A model generated the notes under the pieces. The model was not told the DNA's origin. It did not search any database and was given only the letters and a program-made list of their open reading frames with translations. Of a stretch of DNA of 64,000 nucleotides, positions 52,610 to 64,000 are shown piece by piece. Positions within the stretch are counted from its first letter, which is position 1. Every line of letters starts with the position of its first letter. The DNA comes from Danio rerio (taxonomy: Eukaryota; Chordata; Actinopteri; Cypriniformes; Danionidae). A program made the position numbers and the translations under genes. The stretch is from the NCBI RefSeq assembly GCF_049306965.1, contig NC_133185.1, forward strand, positions 31,826,001 through 31,890,000, in the 5' to 3' direction.

Positions 52610-53228
52610 AGGTCCTGTGAAGTGCTTTGAAATATGCATTTTTATTAGATGTTTGACGTAACCTTTACTGAAACACGAAGAGAGGGTGGGACTTAGTTTA
52701 GCTCCTCCCCTTTTTGTTTTTTCAGCTCTGCCTGTGAGAGTGGTTGAGCTCAAGTGCATCAAATGAAAAGTGTCTTGAAGGGGGCGGGGCTTGTCAGATA
52801 CTAGAGAGCATTTGATTGGTCAGAAGATTTGATAAGTAACTAAAAGTATGTGGTGACATGAAGAAAGGGGTCTGGCAGACTCGGTGAAGATGCAATCTGA
52901 GCTGCATCCAATGCTTTTTAATGCGCTCACCCAACCCTACCCCTCACAGTGGTCACTAGTTCCGTTAAGTGCATTGTGTCTGACATTGCATCTCTGAGCG
53001 ATGCACTTTCAACTTGCATCATGAAGGCTGCATTCAGATACTAATGGATGTGAATAAAACTGTTTATCTGTTTAGGCGGAGGAGACAAACTGCAAGCTTT
53101 GGATGTTTTTGGATCTTCTAAATGCTGATTTTGTCACTGTTTTAAAGAGCCCTAGCTTATAGATATCCTTAAGACTAACACACTGATAATAACATCTAAA
53201 AAACTTTTTTTTTTTTTTTATGGGGCCT
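52610..53228. mobile_element. TTAA-flanked MITE with AGG(T/C)CC ends, copy 1
   Basis: The ends AGGTCCTGTG and TATGGGGCCT are inverted-like and flanked by TTAA (52606-52609, 53229-53232). The interior has GGGTGGGACTTAGTTTAGCT and GGGGGCGGGGCTTGTCAGAT, shared with the copy at 56471-56861. Confidence 0.7.
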
Positions 53229-53394
53229 TTAAATGGGGTATGTAGGTGGCAGCAAATTCTAAACTCCCAGACCCCCAAACACAAGCACACCACACCTCTC
53301 TTTATAGCATCAAATAACCTAAGTAAAAAAGCACTCTTACTAAAATAAATATTTTATCACACGTTAGAATAATACAAACCGAATATAAAAAGGT

Positions 53395-53505
<111 letters not shown>

Positions 53506-53519
53506 CAGTTGGTGAAGAT

Positions 53520-53719
53520 GCAGCCTAGTTCGCGCCCCCGGACTTTTACTTTGAAATACTATCTACAGTAGCGCCATTTTGGCTCAAAGCCCTAGCCTCA
53601 TCAACAAACTGAGTTGGCAGGTAGCAACCACAGCTCTTGCAACAGATGTTTTGTTGACATCTGTCATTCATTCATTTAATAATTCTCGCTTTGACACCAG
53701 ACTATAGTTAATAGTTGAA
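53520..53719 (+). promoter_or_regulatory. Putative vps51 promoter / 5' UTR
   Basis: GC-richer sequence follows the (TA)n tract and includes GCGCCATTTTGGC (about 53571), a good match to the YY1 site often found near housekeeping gene starts. It is continuous with the start codon. The transcription start is inferred. Confidence 0.45.
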
Positions 53720-56700
53720 ATGAGCTCAGCCACAACACCACCGGACTCGGACCCGGCCCAGCGGCGGCGGGTTCACAGTATGCTGAAGCTCTACTACGGC
53801 CTGAATGAGGAAGGAAAAGCCACAGAACAAGCCGAGTCTCTGGATCCTTGCGATATCAACGGACCGCATTTCGACCCAGAGATTTATTTAAATAAGGTAG
53901 AGTAGCTAATAGTGACGAATGTCCTGGCTTTAATATTTAGTTTTTAGGGTCACCAAATTGAGAGTGCTGTCATTATGTGCCACATATGCAATATTCTTCC
54001 AGTAATATATAGGCTAATATAGGCTAAATGTCCCGTTGTTTGACTTAAAAAATGTGCTTTTTGTGTTTCAGTTGAGGAAGGAGTGTTCTCTGACTGAGCT
54101 GATGGACCACGAGAGCTGCATGGTCAAGCAGATCAGATCTCTGGACAGTGACATGCAAACCCTGGTTTATGAAAACTACAACAAGTTCATCTCAGCCACA
54201 GGTTAACAAATGACCTTTAAAATACAAAAAAAAAAAAAAAAAAAAAAACAGACATTAAGGAATTTCAGATTTTACTAAGTCATAGTTGTGCCTGTAGAAA
54301 TCAGAACTGCTATAAGAATGTAATTATATATGAGCAATTCCTGCGTTATGAATGTGACATTTGCAGTAAAAACATACATTCACATAGAAAGTATATGTTA
54401 ACATTATTTTGAAACATCTGTTTATATTTTCTAGAACAACTAACCACAGAGTTAAGGGACTAGAAAAATATCAATCTGTAAACAAGTTTTGTATTTTAAA
54501 TAAGGAAAATAAACATGCGTGATGAATGTGACCATAAAGACTGTGAGTTTGCAGTATACAACATACTTTGTAGAAATTCTGTTAATTAAACTGCACAACC
54601 CAGAAGAAATAATGCTAATCAAAAGGCTCACAGATGGCTCTCTATAGAACAAAAATAATTGACTTTATTTTACTTGTCATTTTTGCATTTCTGAGGAAGA
54701 GGTGTCGTTATGGATGTGACATCTCTTTGTTATGGATGTGACTGATGTGAAATTTTCACTTGTGTGACTTTGGTAAATCAAATATAATAGTTTGAAAACA
54801 TTGACAGGGACATTTTTGAGTATTTTTGCAGTACTGTAAAATACAAGCCTACACAAAAAAACGTAAAAACAACTTCCATGTTTTGGTGAAAACCTTTTTT
54901 TTTCATGACAAGGTTAACATTTGCATGGAATTGCTCATATAAAACCACAGTTTGTGTTTTTAACTTAAAAATCATAGCACACCTAAATGCAAAACTTAAA
55001 TTAAAAAGCGTTATCCAGAACATATAGGATATTCTGGGCCATGAAGGATCTATCAGTTATATCATCTTTACTCTGGGAAACAATATAAGCATTTGATGGC
55101 TACATTTAAAGAAGCATTTGAATTTAGACAGCCTTTGATGGTGCACTTATATGGGCATTTATATGTGGCCTTCAAAGAAATAATTCTCTGAGATGCAGTT
55201 ACTATCAGAATGGCTGCCTTATAGTTCATTTAATGGTGTCATTCATTTTTGTTTGGACATTGATGCATCATACGAGTTTCATAGCCTTTTCCAGTTCATG
55301 TTAAAATGTATTGATTATTCCTCAGACACAATCAGAAAAATGAAGAATGACTTTAAGAAGATGGAGGATGAAATGGACTGCCTGTCTGCAAACATGGCAG
55401 CTATCACGGAGTTTAGTGCTCGCATTAGCGGGACGCTGCAGGATCAGCATGCACAGATCACTAAATTATCAGGTATAAATAATAAATTATCCATTTCTGA
55501 TTCATTTTACAGCTTTCAATTGGTAGTAGAACAATCGTTATTACTGAACATTATTTCATTTCTGTCTCAACTTCAAGTCTCAAAAATCAACTCCTGAATC
55601 TTTCACCTTTTGTGTAGGTGTTCATACTCTTCTCCGTAAACTGCAGTTCCTGTTCGAGCTGCCAGCAAGGCTCAATAAGTGTCTGGAGCTGCAGGCCTAT
55701 GCCCAGGCAGTGAGCTCCCATCGGAGGGCACGCTGTGTATTGCAGCAGTACAGTCATATGCCCTCTTTTAGGGGCATCCAAGATGACTGCCATGTCATTA
55801 TGGAGCAGCTCGCTCAACAACTGCGACAGAAATTCAGGTCTGTGCTGTGAAGCATGTCGTGGTATATTTGGCATATGCAGTAGAATTTCATCCTAATTAA
55901 AAATAGATTTTATAGAGTAATTAAGGAACCTTTTAACACATACAAAGATAATAAGATATAGAATAGATATACATTTCTTTGAGTACATTATATTGCATAA
56001 CTGCAGATTAAATATGTATATGCTTGGCACAGCTATACTTTCCACCTTACGCACACCTTAACATTTTATGGTTTTGATTGTAATCTTACAACGTGCACCT
56101 TTTGTAAAGCTGCTTTGGAACAATAATTATTGTGCAAAGCACTTATAAAATGGAATGCGTATTACATGTACACTCATTTGGCAACCAAAATAATAGGACC
56201 ATATGTGCACAGGTGTGCCTGGTTTCTTTACAAATTGATATTGCCATCTTCTGGCCAAGCATAAATACAGTTTTTTTTGTCTTTCTCAGATCTCTGTGAA
56301 TGAAAACCTTCACTAAATTATTGAAACAAGCCTCTTCTGCCAGATATTATATAAAGAACAAGATGAAATGGATGAAGCAGTGTTGTTATTACTAAAACAA
56401 ATTTATTAGAAGTTTATTATAAATTAGAAGTCATTGTTGTTAAATGATATAATGCTTAAATAAAGTTTAAATGGGAAAGGGTGGGACATAGTGTAGCTCC
56501 TCCCCTTTTTTAAAAACAGCCAATAGTGTTTTGTTTGATCACCGCTCTGCCATTGAGAGTGGTTGAGCTCAAGTGCATCAATTGAAAAGCAAATCAGAAA
56601 TCACTTGAGGGGGCGGGGCTTGTCAAATACTAGAGAGCATTTGATTGGTTGTGATTTGATGAGAAACCGTATTATGGGTTGACGTGATTAAAACTGTTGA

Positions 56701-59700
56701 TCCATTTAGGCAGAAGTGACAAACTACAAGCTTTACATGTTAATATCAGTTTTATATTGTCTAAACACAAATATCGTTACTGTTTTGGAGCACACCAACT
56801 AATAGATATCTTAAAAACCAACAATATTAATACTAAACTTTATTTTAATTTTATGGGACCTTTAACTAAAATTGGAAACGTTGAAATAACTGGAATGAAA
56901 TACGTTTCACATATAAAGTATTAAAATGAAATAAAAAATAAATTTCAAAATCTAAAAATATTTTAAAAATGGATATGATAATCACTGATACTGAAAATTA
57001 TGTCTACTATTAAATGTTCTGTAGATTTATAATATAATAATATCACTAGAAGTTCAACATTTAATTTAATTTAAAGTTGGTATTTGCTTGCAGGGATGGA
57101 GGTTCGAGTGCTAAAGACCTCTCTGAATGTGTCGAGCTTCTTCTACAGCTGGATGAGCCAGCGGAAGAACTCTGTGACAAATTCTTAAGCCACGCCCAGT
57201 CTCGATTAGAGGCGGATCTCCAGGGGTTGGAGGCGGAGCTTAAAGACTCAGCAGTTACTGACACTGGTGCTGGCTCTGTTCAAAAAACAAGCCCTGGATC
57301 AAATCCTGTATCCCCTAGTTCCTCTGTGTCCAATCCCTTCCTTTCCCCTGCCGCCGGAACAGACATATTGGAGTTCATAGATAGAGGGTGTAACGAGTTT
57401 GTCAGCAATCTTTGTTTGGTCATTGCCTCTTATCAAGAATTGTTCATTAACCGTCCACAAGAGAGTGAACTAGCTTCCAAAAACATCCCGGAGATGGCGA
57501 ATGGCAAGCTGCACGTGTTTGTGGACACTCTGGCTGCGAGATACTTCTCCCTAGTAGAGCGGAGGATACAGGAGGAGAAGGGAGTGGGAGATAACTCTCT
57601 GTTGGTGAGAGCTCTGGATCGCTTCCATCGCAGATTACAGGCCATATCCAAATTACTCCCGGGGTCGGCAGTGCCAAGCCAAGGAACTGAGATAGTGGTG
57701 CGGGCGGCGAGGGAGAGGATCAAACAGTACCTGTCTGCCTTACAGACCTTCTACCATGACAGCCTTACAGATGTGAGACAGGCTTTGGCTGCTCCTCGCT
57801 TATCAGTGGGAGGGGCCAGTGCATCAGGAGGTGGGGCTCTTGTGGGAGGGGCTTCAAGTAAGGATGCCCCGCCCAGTCTGCCAGAACTGCTGACGTCTTT
57901 ATCGAACTTCATTCTCAATCAATTAAAGTCTGTGTTGGCATCAGTGCATCTGTTCACAGCAAAGGATATAACCTTTTCCAACAAGCCTTATTTCAAGGTA
58001 AAGAGCAAATATACACACTAGCTGCGTCCTAAATGGGACACTATACTCTATGTACTTATGCACTAAAACACTCAACAGCTTAGTACATGTATGTAGTATC
58101 GTCCCAAATGGAACACTAATTTTTTTTACTAAATGGAAATTCAAACTGTTTCCCCAAAAACATTTGTTGGTTGCGAAATTAGTGAAATAAATTACAAACT
58201 ACTAAATAATATCTGTCATGAGTATAACCTCATTCACCATCGGGAGGTGGTTGAATCTTGCTGATAAGAGAATTTTGCTTTCACAATCAAAAATAAATAA
58301 CATTATCCAACTTGAGCGCCTGATAGTTCTGCCCATTCTGCTACGTGAACAAAGCTGCGACTGTTGAGTGTGTGAAGTGTCAATCATTCCACACTTAATG
58401 TTACTGGCTGAATAAGTGCATCATCCGGGTAATTAAATGCACTTATTATTTGTAGTGTTTTCTGTGTGAATGCACTACTTGCGTTAGTTATACTACAAAA
58501 TGGCGTGGAATAGTCCATAAGTATGCAATTTGGGTCGTGCCTACTGTCATTTTAATATAGGTTCATTTAACCCTATAGTATTTCTAGTGTAGCATTTTAA
58601 AGAAATGAAACTTAAAATATTTAATATTTTGTGTTTTAACATTTTCTTATAAAGGGCCACAAAGCAAACTTGATTAAGGGTTGTGGGTCGAGGATAAATA
58701 TAGCAAACCTGTATTTCATTAAAGTTGTCATGGGTAATTTCATAAATCATTCATTTATTTATTAATATTTAAAAATAACTAGCAATGACTATAAAATGAC
58801 ATATATGATAATTAAATGGCTTTAATCGTATTACCTAATGCATTATATCTTTTTAAACAACAGTTCTGTCTGGTTCTTCAATCTGATTGGCTGATAGCCA
58901 TGCAATATTTTGCTAGTAACATCACACAAAGGCCTTTTCACCCTTCTCCTCTGTGTATTACTCCACCCACATACAGCACGCAACAAGCAGGCTACAGTTT
59001 AACAAATATTACTGTTGTTAGACAACAAAATGTACTTTTGAGGCTTTTTTTAGTCAAAAATGTATTTCTTTAGATTGCAACTATGCAGTTTATTTGTAAG
59101 AATAGTGCCTATTTTAAAATATTTACAATTTCTGAGACTTAGTCGACTACCAAAGACGGTCGACGTTGTTTATCCACAAGATGGGCGCCAGAACCGCGTA
59201 ATAAGCTCTTGCTCAGTGTGTTCTCTTGAGCGCGAATAAAAAAAATTTAAACGGAAACCTCGTGGTATTTAAGGTGGACTGGATAGTCAATAAGAAGCTG
59301 CGATTAAGAAGCTGGATTCAGCCTTGTCCCTCCTTATCGCAAACACAACAGCAGTCTGGTGAGAAATCTCTTTAGACGGATGGCATTTCATGTCACGTTC
59401 AACCTATAGAGAATCATTCAAATACTAGCTCTAAAGTGATGTTTGTGAATTAGTAACGGCTTCTGCTGAAGATGTGAATGAATGGCGGATGGAAGTAGTT
59501 CTTAATACAAAAGGGTTTTCGACTCTGTGTTTAACTTTTTTTTTTTATGTACAAGATTGTGCCGTCGAACTGTTGTATAAATGCAATATCACACTCGTAT
59601 ACAGCCATAGCACACTGCTACTCGTGTGATATTGCTCATTTACATTTTATAATGAATTTATAACAATAAAACAAAATGATTCATGTTAACTCTATGGAGG

Positions 59701-62700
59701 TAAATGCTGTATATACTAGTTAAGTTGCCAATTTCTTTTGCATCTGTCAAGTGACAGTATTTACATAAAAAGCAAAAAATCTATTTCATTTACAACATTT
59801 AATTTCAGTTAGCTTTAACAGTAAAATCAACAAAATGTTAATCTGTTAAATCTATATAAAAATACCTGTCATTCCCCCTTTCAGATGTGACTGTGGACCA
59901 AATCAAAAGTTACCGTGAGTCCTAGTTTGGGCATCTCTGTGCTAGACAATACTCATTTTTTAAATTATAGCCATTAATTTATTATAACAATAATAATAAT
60001 CTATTCAAAAATAAGGCTGCATCTAAAATCGTATGCTTCCTTACAATATAGTATGTGAAAAACCGAGTAATATGTCCGAATTCATAGTATTAAAAAAAAA
60101 TAGTAGGCGAGAAGTACCCAAATGACCAACTACTTCTGCCAAGATTCTGAAGTGTGCATTCAATGGACACTACGCTATCCCATGATGCTACATGAGAGAA
60201 TTCATGAATAGGAGTGAAGTGACACAAATGATGCGAGTAGGTCATGTGATAATGACAAATGGGGGATGTAGTACATCCGAGTTCCATTGACACTTCTCAC
60301 ATTCATACTATATAATACATACTTTTCTAATGGTCGTGTGGTAAATTCAAATTTAAATGTAGTCCCTACTCGAGTAGTAGGCAATTTCGGACACAGCTTA
60401 ACAGTTTTTAATCATATGCAGATTGTTTTTATTTAAATTAATATTGCATTTGAGTAATAATACTTAGGGCCGTCTTCATCTGTTGCTTATAAGAGAATTC
60501 TCAGACATAGTTAGTTTTACATAATCTAGAGTTTATTCGTATGAGAGCATTAAACTTTATTTATTCACTTTTTTTATTTATGCCTTTCCCAGCTGGCTAG
60601 TAATATTTAGACAATTACTTTTAATATATTAAGAAGATTTTCGGACTTATGTTTAAAAATTAGCAATGAATATTTATTCGTTTCTGTTTTGTAGACTTTA
60701 TTTCTGTTTTTCTTTCATTTACTATATTCATTCATTCATTCATTTTCTTGTCGGCTTAGTCCCTTTATTAATCCGGGGTCGCCACAGCGGAATAAACCGC
60801 CAATTTATCCAGCAAGTTTTTACGCAGTGGATGCCCTTCCAGCCGCAACCCATCTCTGGGAAACATCCACACTCACATTCACACACTCATACACTACGGC
60901 CAATTTAGCCTACCCAATTCACCTGTACAGCATGTATTTGGACGGTGGGGGAAACCGGAGCACCCGGCGGAAACCCACGCGAAGGCAGGGAGAACATGCA
61001 AACTCCTCACAGAAACACCAACGGAGCCGAGGTTCGACCCAGCGACCTTCTTGCTGTGTGGCGACAGCACTAAATACCGCGCCACTGCCTCGCCTTCATT
61101 TACTATATTGTTAATTTATTTTTTACATGACCATTGGCCATTTCTGGTATAGCAAGAACCACAAATGTCAGCAAGCGTTTCTCCATTTCAATTGCATAAA
61201 AAAACTAATTTTATATTTTAAAATGATGGATAATGAGACAAGTTCAACCATAGCCATGTTTTTTGTCTAATACCAGTCTCCTATGTTTTCTCAGGGTGAG
61301 TTTTGCAGTCAGGGTGTTCGTGAGGGTCTGGTGGTGAGCTTTATTAAGTTCATCTGCCAGTCTTCTCGGCAGTATTGTGAGAGCGCAGGCGACAGAGGAG
61401 GATCCACACCTCCTGCTCTCCTCCTGCTGCTCTCTCGTCTCTGTCTGGACTACGAGACCTCCACCATCTCCTACATCCTCACGCTCACAGATGAACAGTT
61501 TCTTGTACAGGTATCCCATATCTGTTATATTCAGGATAAATCAAACTCTAAATGCATATAATCATGCTGCTGTTTTCTTTTTAAACAGCACCACACTCCA
61601 GTCACCCCAGTTACAGCACTTTGTGCAGAGGCCAGAGAAGCTGCTCAGAAATTACTGAACCACTATGTGAAGGTAAATAAGAGAATAGATTCAGATGTCA
61701 TGAGTCAATAATTTTGGGCTGTGCAAGTAATCAACAAACTGTTTCGATTTCTGCCTTCAATGATTATGTATAAAGAAACTAAAAAACATTTTAAATAAGT
61801 GGCAAGAGGAGTGGGATGCATTGAAAATTATAAATTGTATGAAATACAACCTGAAATCTCAGTTTTTAGACACTCGATGTTTGGATTGAGAAATTCCATG
61901 CAAATGTCAACCTTGCCTTTAAAATAATAAAGTTGTCACCAAGTTTTTTTTTTTTTTAATAATAAATTTGTAATAAATCTGACTTCAACTGTATATTAAT
62001 TTTGGACCTTTTACTATAAACCGACATATAAACCATTTGGTAGAGGCTGATATTTTAGAAATTATGGGATGTGTTGAAAAAATGCATTGAGTTTGTTAAC
62101 TAGTAACATTAAGAGTTAAGAAATGCCATCCAAACATCTTTTTTCTTGCTGGGGCAGTTAAAGGGTTTTGTACATTTTTAGTGAAGTGGCATCAGGAAAA
62201 ATTGTAGAATTTTTATCATGTATCAGCACTAAAAATCTTATTTTGATTTTAATTGCATATTTATTATTGAAATGTTCTTGCATGAAAATAGCCTTGGTTG
62301 CTGACATGGCATAAAAAACCATTGCATTACTCTTAACGGAATACTTTAGAATTGCATAAAAAAGCTGAGATTTTATTTTTTTATTCTACTGTATTTGTCT
62401 TATAATTGCAAATAGTTTGGACTTCAACTGTGTGTGTGTGTGTGTGTGTGTGCGTGTGCGTACATGCGTGTGTAGAATTATTAGCCCCCTTCGATATTTT
62501 TTTTTCTTCTTTTTTTTTATTTTTTCCAAATGACGTTTAACAGAGCAAAGAAATTTCACAGCATGTCTGATAATACTTTTTCTTTTGGAGAAAGTCTTAT
62601 TTGTTTTATTTCGGTTAAAATAAAAGCAGTTTTTAATTTTATAAACACCATTTAAGGGACAAAGTTATTAGCCCCTTTAAGCTATATTTTTTCTTGATAG

Positions 62701-63006
62701 TCTACAGAACAAACCATCGTTATACAATGACTTGCCTAATTATCCTAACCTGCCTAGTTAAGCTAATTAACCTAGTGAAGCCTTTAAATGTCACTTTAAG
62801 CTGTACAGAAGTGTCTTGAAAAATATCTTGTCAAAAATTATTTACTGTCATCATGGCTAAGATAAAATAAATCTGTTATTAGAAATGAGTTATTAAAACT
62901 ATTATGTTTAGAAATGTGTAGAAAAAAAATCTCTCTGTTAAACAGAAAATGGGGAAAAAATAAACGGGCTAATAATTCAGGGGGGGGCTAATAATTCTGG
63001 CTTCAA

Positions 63007-63064
<58 letters not shown>

Positions 63065-63965
63065 ATCACTCATATATTGTGTTTTAGTCATATGGGCCAT
63101 TAATTATTGGGATTACAACATTTTTACCATAATTGATGATGTTTTTGTTGACCTGGTGTGGTTTTGATCCAGGTTCAGGGATTAATCATCAGTCAGATGC
63201 TGAGGAAGAGCGTGGAAACGAGAGACTGGGTGAACACTATTGAACCTAGAAATGTTCGGGCTGTAATGAAGAGGGTGGTGGAAGATACCACTTCTATTGA
63301 TGTACAGGTGATGGACTTAATATCTGTTCCTTAATTCAAATATTAAATGTGTGCAGAGAATGCACATTTATAAGCCATAATACACCATGTTTTTTATTTT
63401 TCTGTTCAATAGGTGGGATTGCTTTATGAAGAGGGAGTAAGGAAAGCCCACAGCAGTGACTCCAGCAAACGCACCTTCTCTGTGTACAGCAGCTCAAGAC
63501 AGCAGATCCGCTACGCACCAAGCTACACTCCCAGGTGCACTGTCACTTCACAAATATTGCTGACTTAACATCACAATCTTATATAATGTTCATTTGAAGA
63601 CAAACTTTCTGTGTAAAACTTTGTAATTATTTAATTCAATTACTTTGAATTATTCAGAAATATTCCAAAAAAACTAAATTTTTCCAAGCATAATTAAAAC
63701 TCTGTCGTTCACTTTAAATAGCTCATTGAATCTAATTGCTGTTCATTTACTCACCCTCAGTTTGACTAAAATGTTGGTGGATTTTTGTCTTTGCTTAGGC
63801 TTAATGAACAGCAAGGTGCTTTTTGGGATGAATTAATATTTAATTGTTAATATTGCTGTTGTTGTTTTTTGCTCCAGTGCTCCAATGGACACCAACCTGC
63901 TAAGTAACATTCACAAACTATTTTCCGAGAGGATTGATATCTTTAGTCCAGTGGAGTTCAACAAG
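53720..63965 (+). CDS. vps51: VPS51 (fat-free) GARP/EARP complex subunit, 3' end outside window
   Basis: Coding exons in window: 53720-53896, 54072-54201, 55326-55472, 55618-55837, 57094-57997, 61295-61510, 61589-61672, 63173-63307, 63413-63534, 63878-63965, encoding 741 residues in one frame. The C-terminal ~50-90 residues must lie beyond the window. The N-terminal Vps51 region (about 50-135) contains [20 protein letters not shown] and a helical [18 protein letters not shown] stretch, typical of CATCHR/Vps51-Exo84-Cog1 N-termini. A Ser/Pro linker (about 280-315) and a Gly/Ala-rich patch (about 460-485) interrupt the helical rod. The last exon reads [23 protein letters not shown]51 is shared by GARP (with VPS52/53/54) and EARP (with VPS50) and promotes tethering of endosome-derived carriers at the trans-Golgi network. 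In zebrafish the gene is known as fat-free, needed for intestinal lipid handling and Golgi structure. ATG 53720 is the first in-frame start after the promoter-like region. Confidence 0.95.
54327..54943. mobile_element. MITE with ATATGAGCAATTCC termini
   Basis: The left ATATGAGCAATTCCTGC is close to the inverse of the right GCATGGAATTGCTCATAT. It is about 617 bp in vps51 intron 2, with GTTATGGATGTGAC repeated inside. Confidence 0.65.
55838..57093 (+). other. vps51 intron 4
   Basis: The intron runs from GTCTGT at 55838 to GCTTGCAG at 57093. It contains the TTAA-type MITE copy below; the remainder is AT-rich with no recognised feature. Confidence 0.6.
56471..56861. mobile_element. TTAA-flanked MITE with AGG(T/C)CC ends, copy 2, left end lost
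   Basis: It shares AGCTCCTCCCC, GAGAGTGGTTGAGCTCAAGT, GGGGGCGGGGCTTGTCA and ACTAGAGAGCATTTGATTGG-like words with 52610-53228. The right end TATGGGACCT-TTAA (56862-56865) is intact. The left flank has TTAA at 56467-56470 but lacks the terminal repeat. Confidence 0.65.
58021..58545. mobile_element. MITE of the GCTGCGTCC(C/T)AAAT group, copy 1
   Basis: The left CTGCGTCCTAAATGGGACAC and right GCAATTTGGGTCGTGCCTAC are roughly inverted. The interior carries TGTAGTATCGTCCCAAATGG. The borders are approximate. Confidence 0.5.
58870..59645. mobile_element. Degraded DNA element (TTCTTCAATCTGATTGGCTG)
   Basis: TCTTCAATCTGATTGGCTGA with a weakly inverse ATATCACACTCGTATACAGC/GTGTGATATTGC cluster at 59585-59630 recalls a dispersed zebrafish element. 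The inner GGTGGACTGGATAGTC region is GC-richer. The limits are uncertain. Confidence 0.35.
60014..60400. mobile_element. MITE of the GCTGCGTCCGAAAT group, copy 2
   Basis: The left GGCTGCATCTAAAATCGTAT is similar to the inverse of the right GTAGGCAATTTCGGACACAG. It is about 390 bp, noncoding, with AGTATGTG and ATGAATAG-type words. Confidence 0.55.
60729..61094 (-). mobile_element. DANA-type SINE, essentially full length
   Basis: On the minus strand it reads GGCGAGGCAGTGGCGCGGTA (tRNA-like A-box), GGGTCGAACCTCGGCTCCG (B-box), the complete body, AAAGGGACTAAGCCGAC and an (ATGA)n tail. The perfect 15-bp duplication TTCATTTACTATATT lies at 60714-60728 and 61095-61109. This is the best preserved SINE of the window, 366 bp. 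Confidence 0.9.
62430..62451. repeat. (GT)n microsatellite
   Basis: About ten GT units following an ACTTCAACTGT element end. Confidence 0.85.
62473..63010. mobile_element. Tc1-like MITE, CAGTTGAAGTC family, left end truncated
   Basis: From AGAATTATTAGCCCCC to CTGGCTTCAACTG-TA. The body matches the copies at 29361-29908 and 11125-11620 (TTTAGAAATGTGT, AAATGTCACTTTAAGCTGTA). A (TA)n tract of about 50 bases follows at 63010-63060. Confidence 0.75.
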
Positions 63966-64000
63966 GTTGAAAACAACATGCTGTTCACTAACTATTGTTA

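Larger units (their letters stand above)
57998..61294 (+). other. vps51 intron 5, the longest in-window vps51 intron
   Basis: The intron is phase 0, GTAAAG to TTCTCAG. Several MITEs and a near-complete SINE are listed separately. About 59700-60010 and 60400-60710 hold nothing I recognise. Confidence 0.6.
61673..63172 (+). other. vps51 intron 7
   Basis: The intron runs from GTAAAT to TGATCCAG. It contains two CAGTTGAAGTC-type elements (an end at 61979-61991 and the fuller copy below) and a (GT)n and a (TA)n tract. Confidence 0.6.

Noticed and set aside
60729-61094. tRNA gene
   Set aside because: The A- and B-box-like sequences belong to a DANA SINE head, and no cloverleaf with acceptor stem is present.
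63966-64000. Continuation of the vps51 exon to the window end
   Set aside because: The frame stays open, but the GT after FNK and the family's sequence (FNK followed by VSVLTG) place the exon end at 63965.

Overview
This is a vertebrate genomic window and almost certainly zebrafish (Danio rerio) or a very close cyprinid. The evidence is intron-rich genes with teleost-like protein sequences, and a dense background of DANA-type tRNA SINEs, a 5S-headed SINE3, hAT, Tc1/mariner and TTAA-flanked DNA elements, and very long (TA)n, (CA)n and (GATA)n tracts. All repeat family names come from memory of the families; no database was searched.

Five genes lie on the + strand. (1) The 3' part of an EH-domain-binding-protein-1-like gene (ehbp1l1; 71-18894, its 5' end lies outside) has a long acidic disordered region, a calponin-homology domain, a C-terminal bMERB coiled coil and a final CVLQ prenylation box. 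(2) A complete Rab1B GTPase gene (22049-27699) has six coding exons and 201 residues. (3) A small two-exon gene encodes seven C2H2 zinc fingers (30473-33446). (4) A complete FRMD8 gene (39745-49506) has nine coding exons, encodes 471 residues and contains one GC-AG intron. (5) The 5' nine tenths of VPS51 (fat-free; 53720 to the window end) encodes a GARP/EARP tethering subunit. Every exon junction was checked by hand for AG/GT (or GC) borders and reading-frame phase, and all coding sums are multiples of three.

Four of the five genes have orthologues in human 11q13 (EHBP1L1, RAB1B, FRMD8, VPS51), so the segment looks like a conserved neighbourhood rich in membrane-traffic genes. Rab1 acts in ER-Golgi traffic, EHBP1L1 links Rab8/10 tubules to membrane-bending proteins, FRMD8 stabilises iRhom/ADAM17 at the cell surface, and VPS51 tethers endosome-to-Golgi carriers. 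The zinc-finger gene is the lineage-specific newcomer.

Introns and spacers are mostly transposon debris. Several elements keep clean target-site duplications, so their borders are exact: two hAT copies with 8-bp duplications at 7818-8330 and 9267-10008, further hAT-like copies at 16435-17201 and 41074-41948, SINEs with 15-bp duplications at 7997-8200 and 60729-61094, and a candidate solo LTR at 11628-12012. The least explained structures are a 330-bp copy of ehbp1l1 coding sequence trapped between two identical 141-bp repeats inside the gene's own intron, and two arrays of the same roughly 21-bp minisatellite in and just beyond frmd8. I saw no tRNA or rRNA gene, no CRISPR array and no convincing new biological system.
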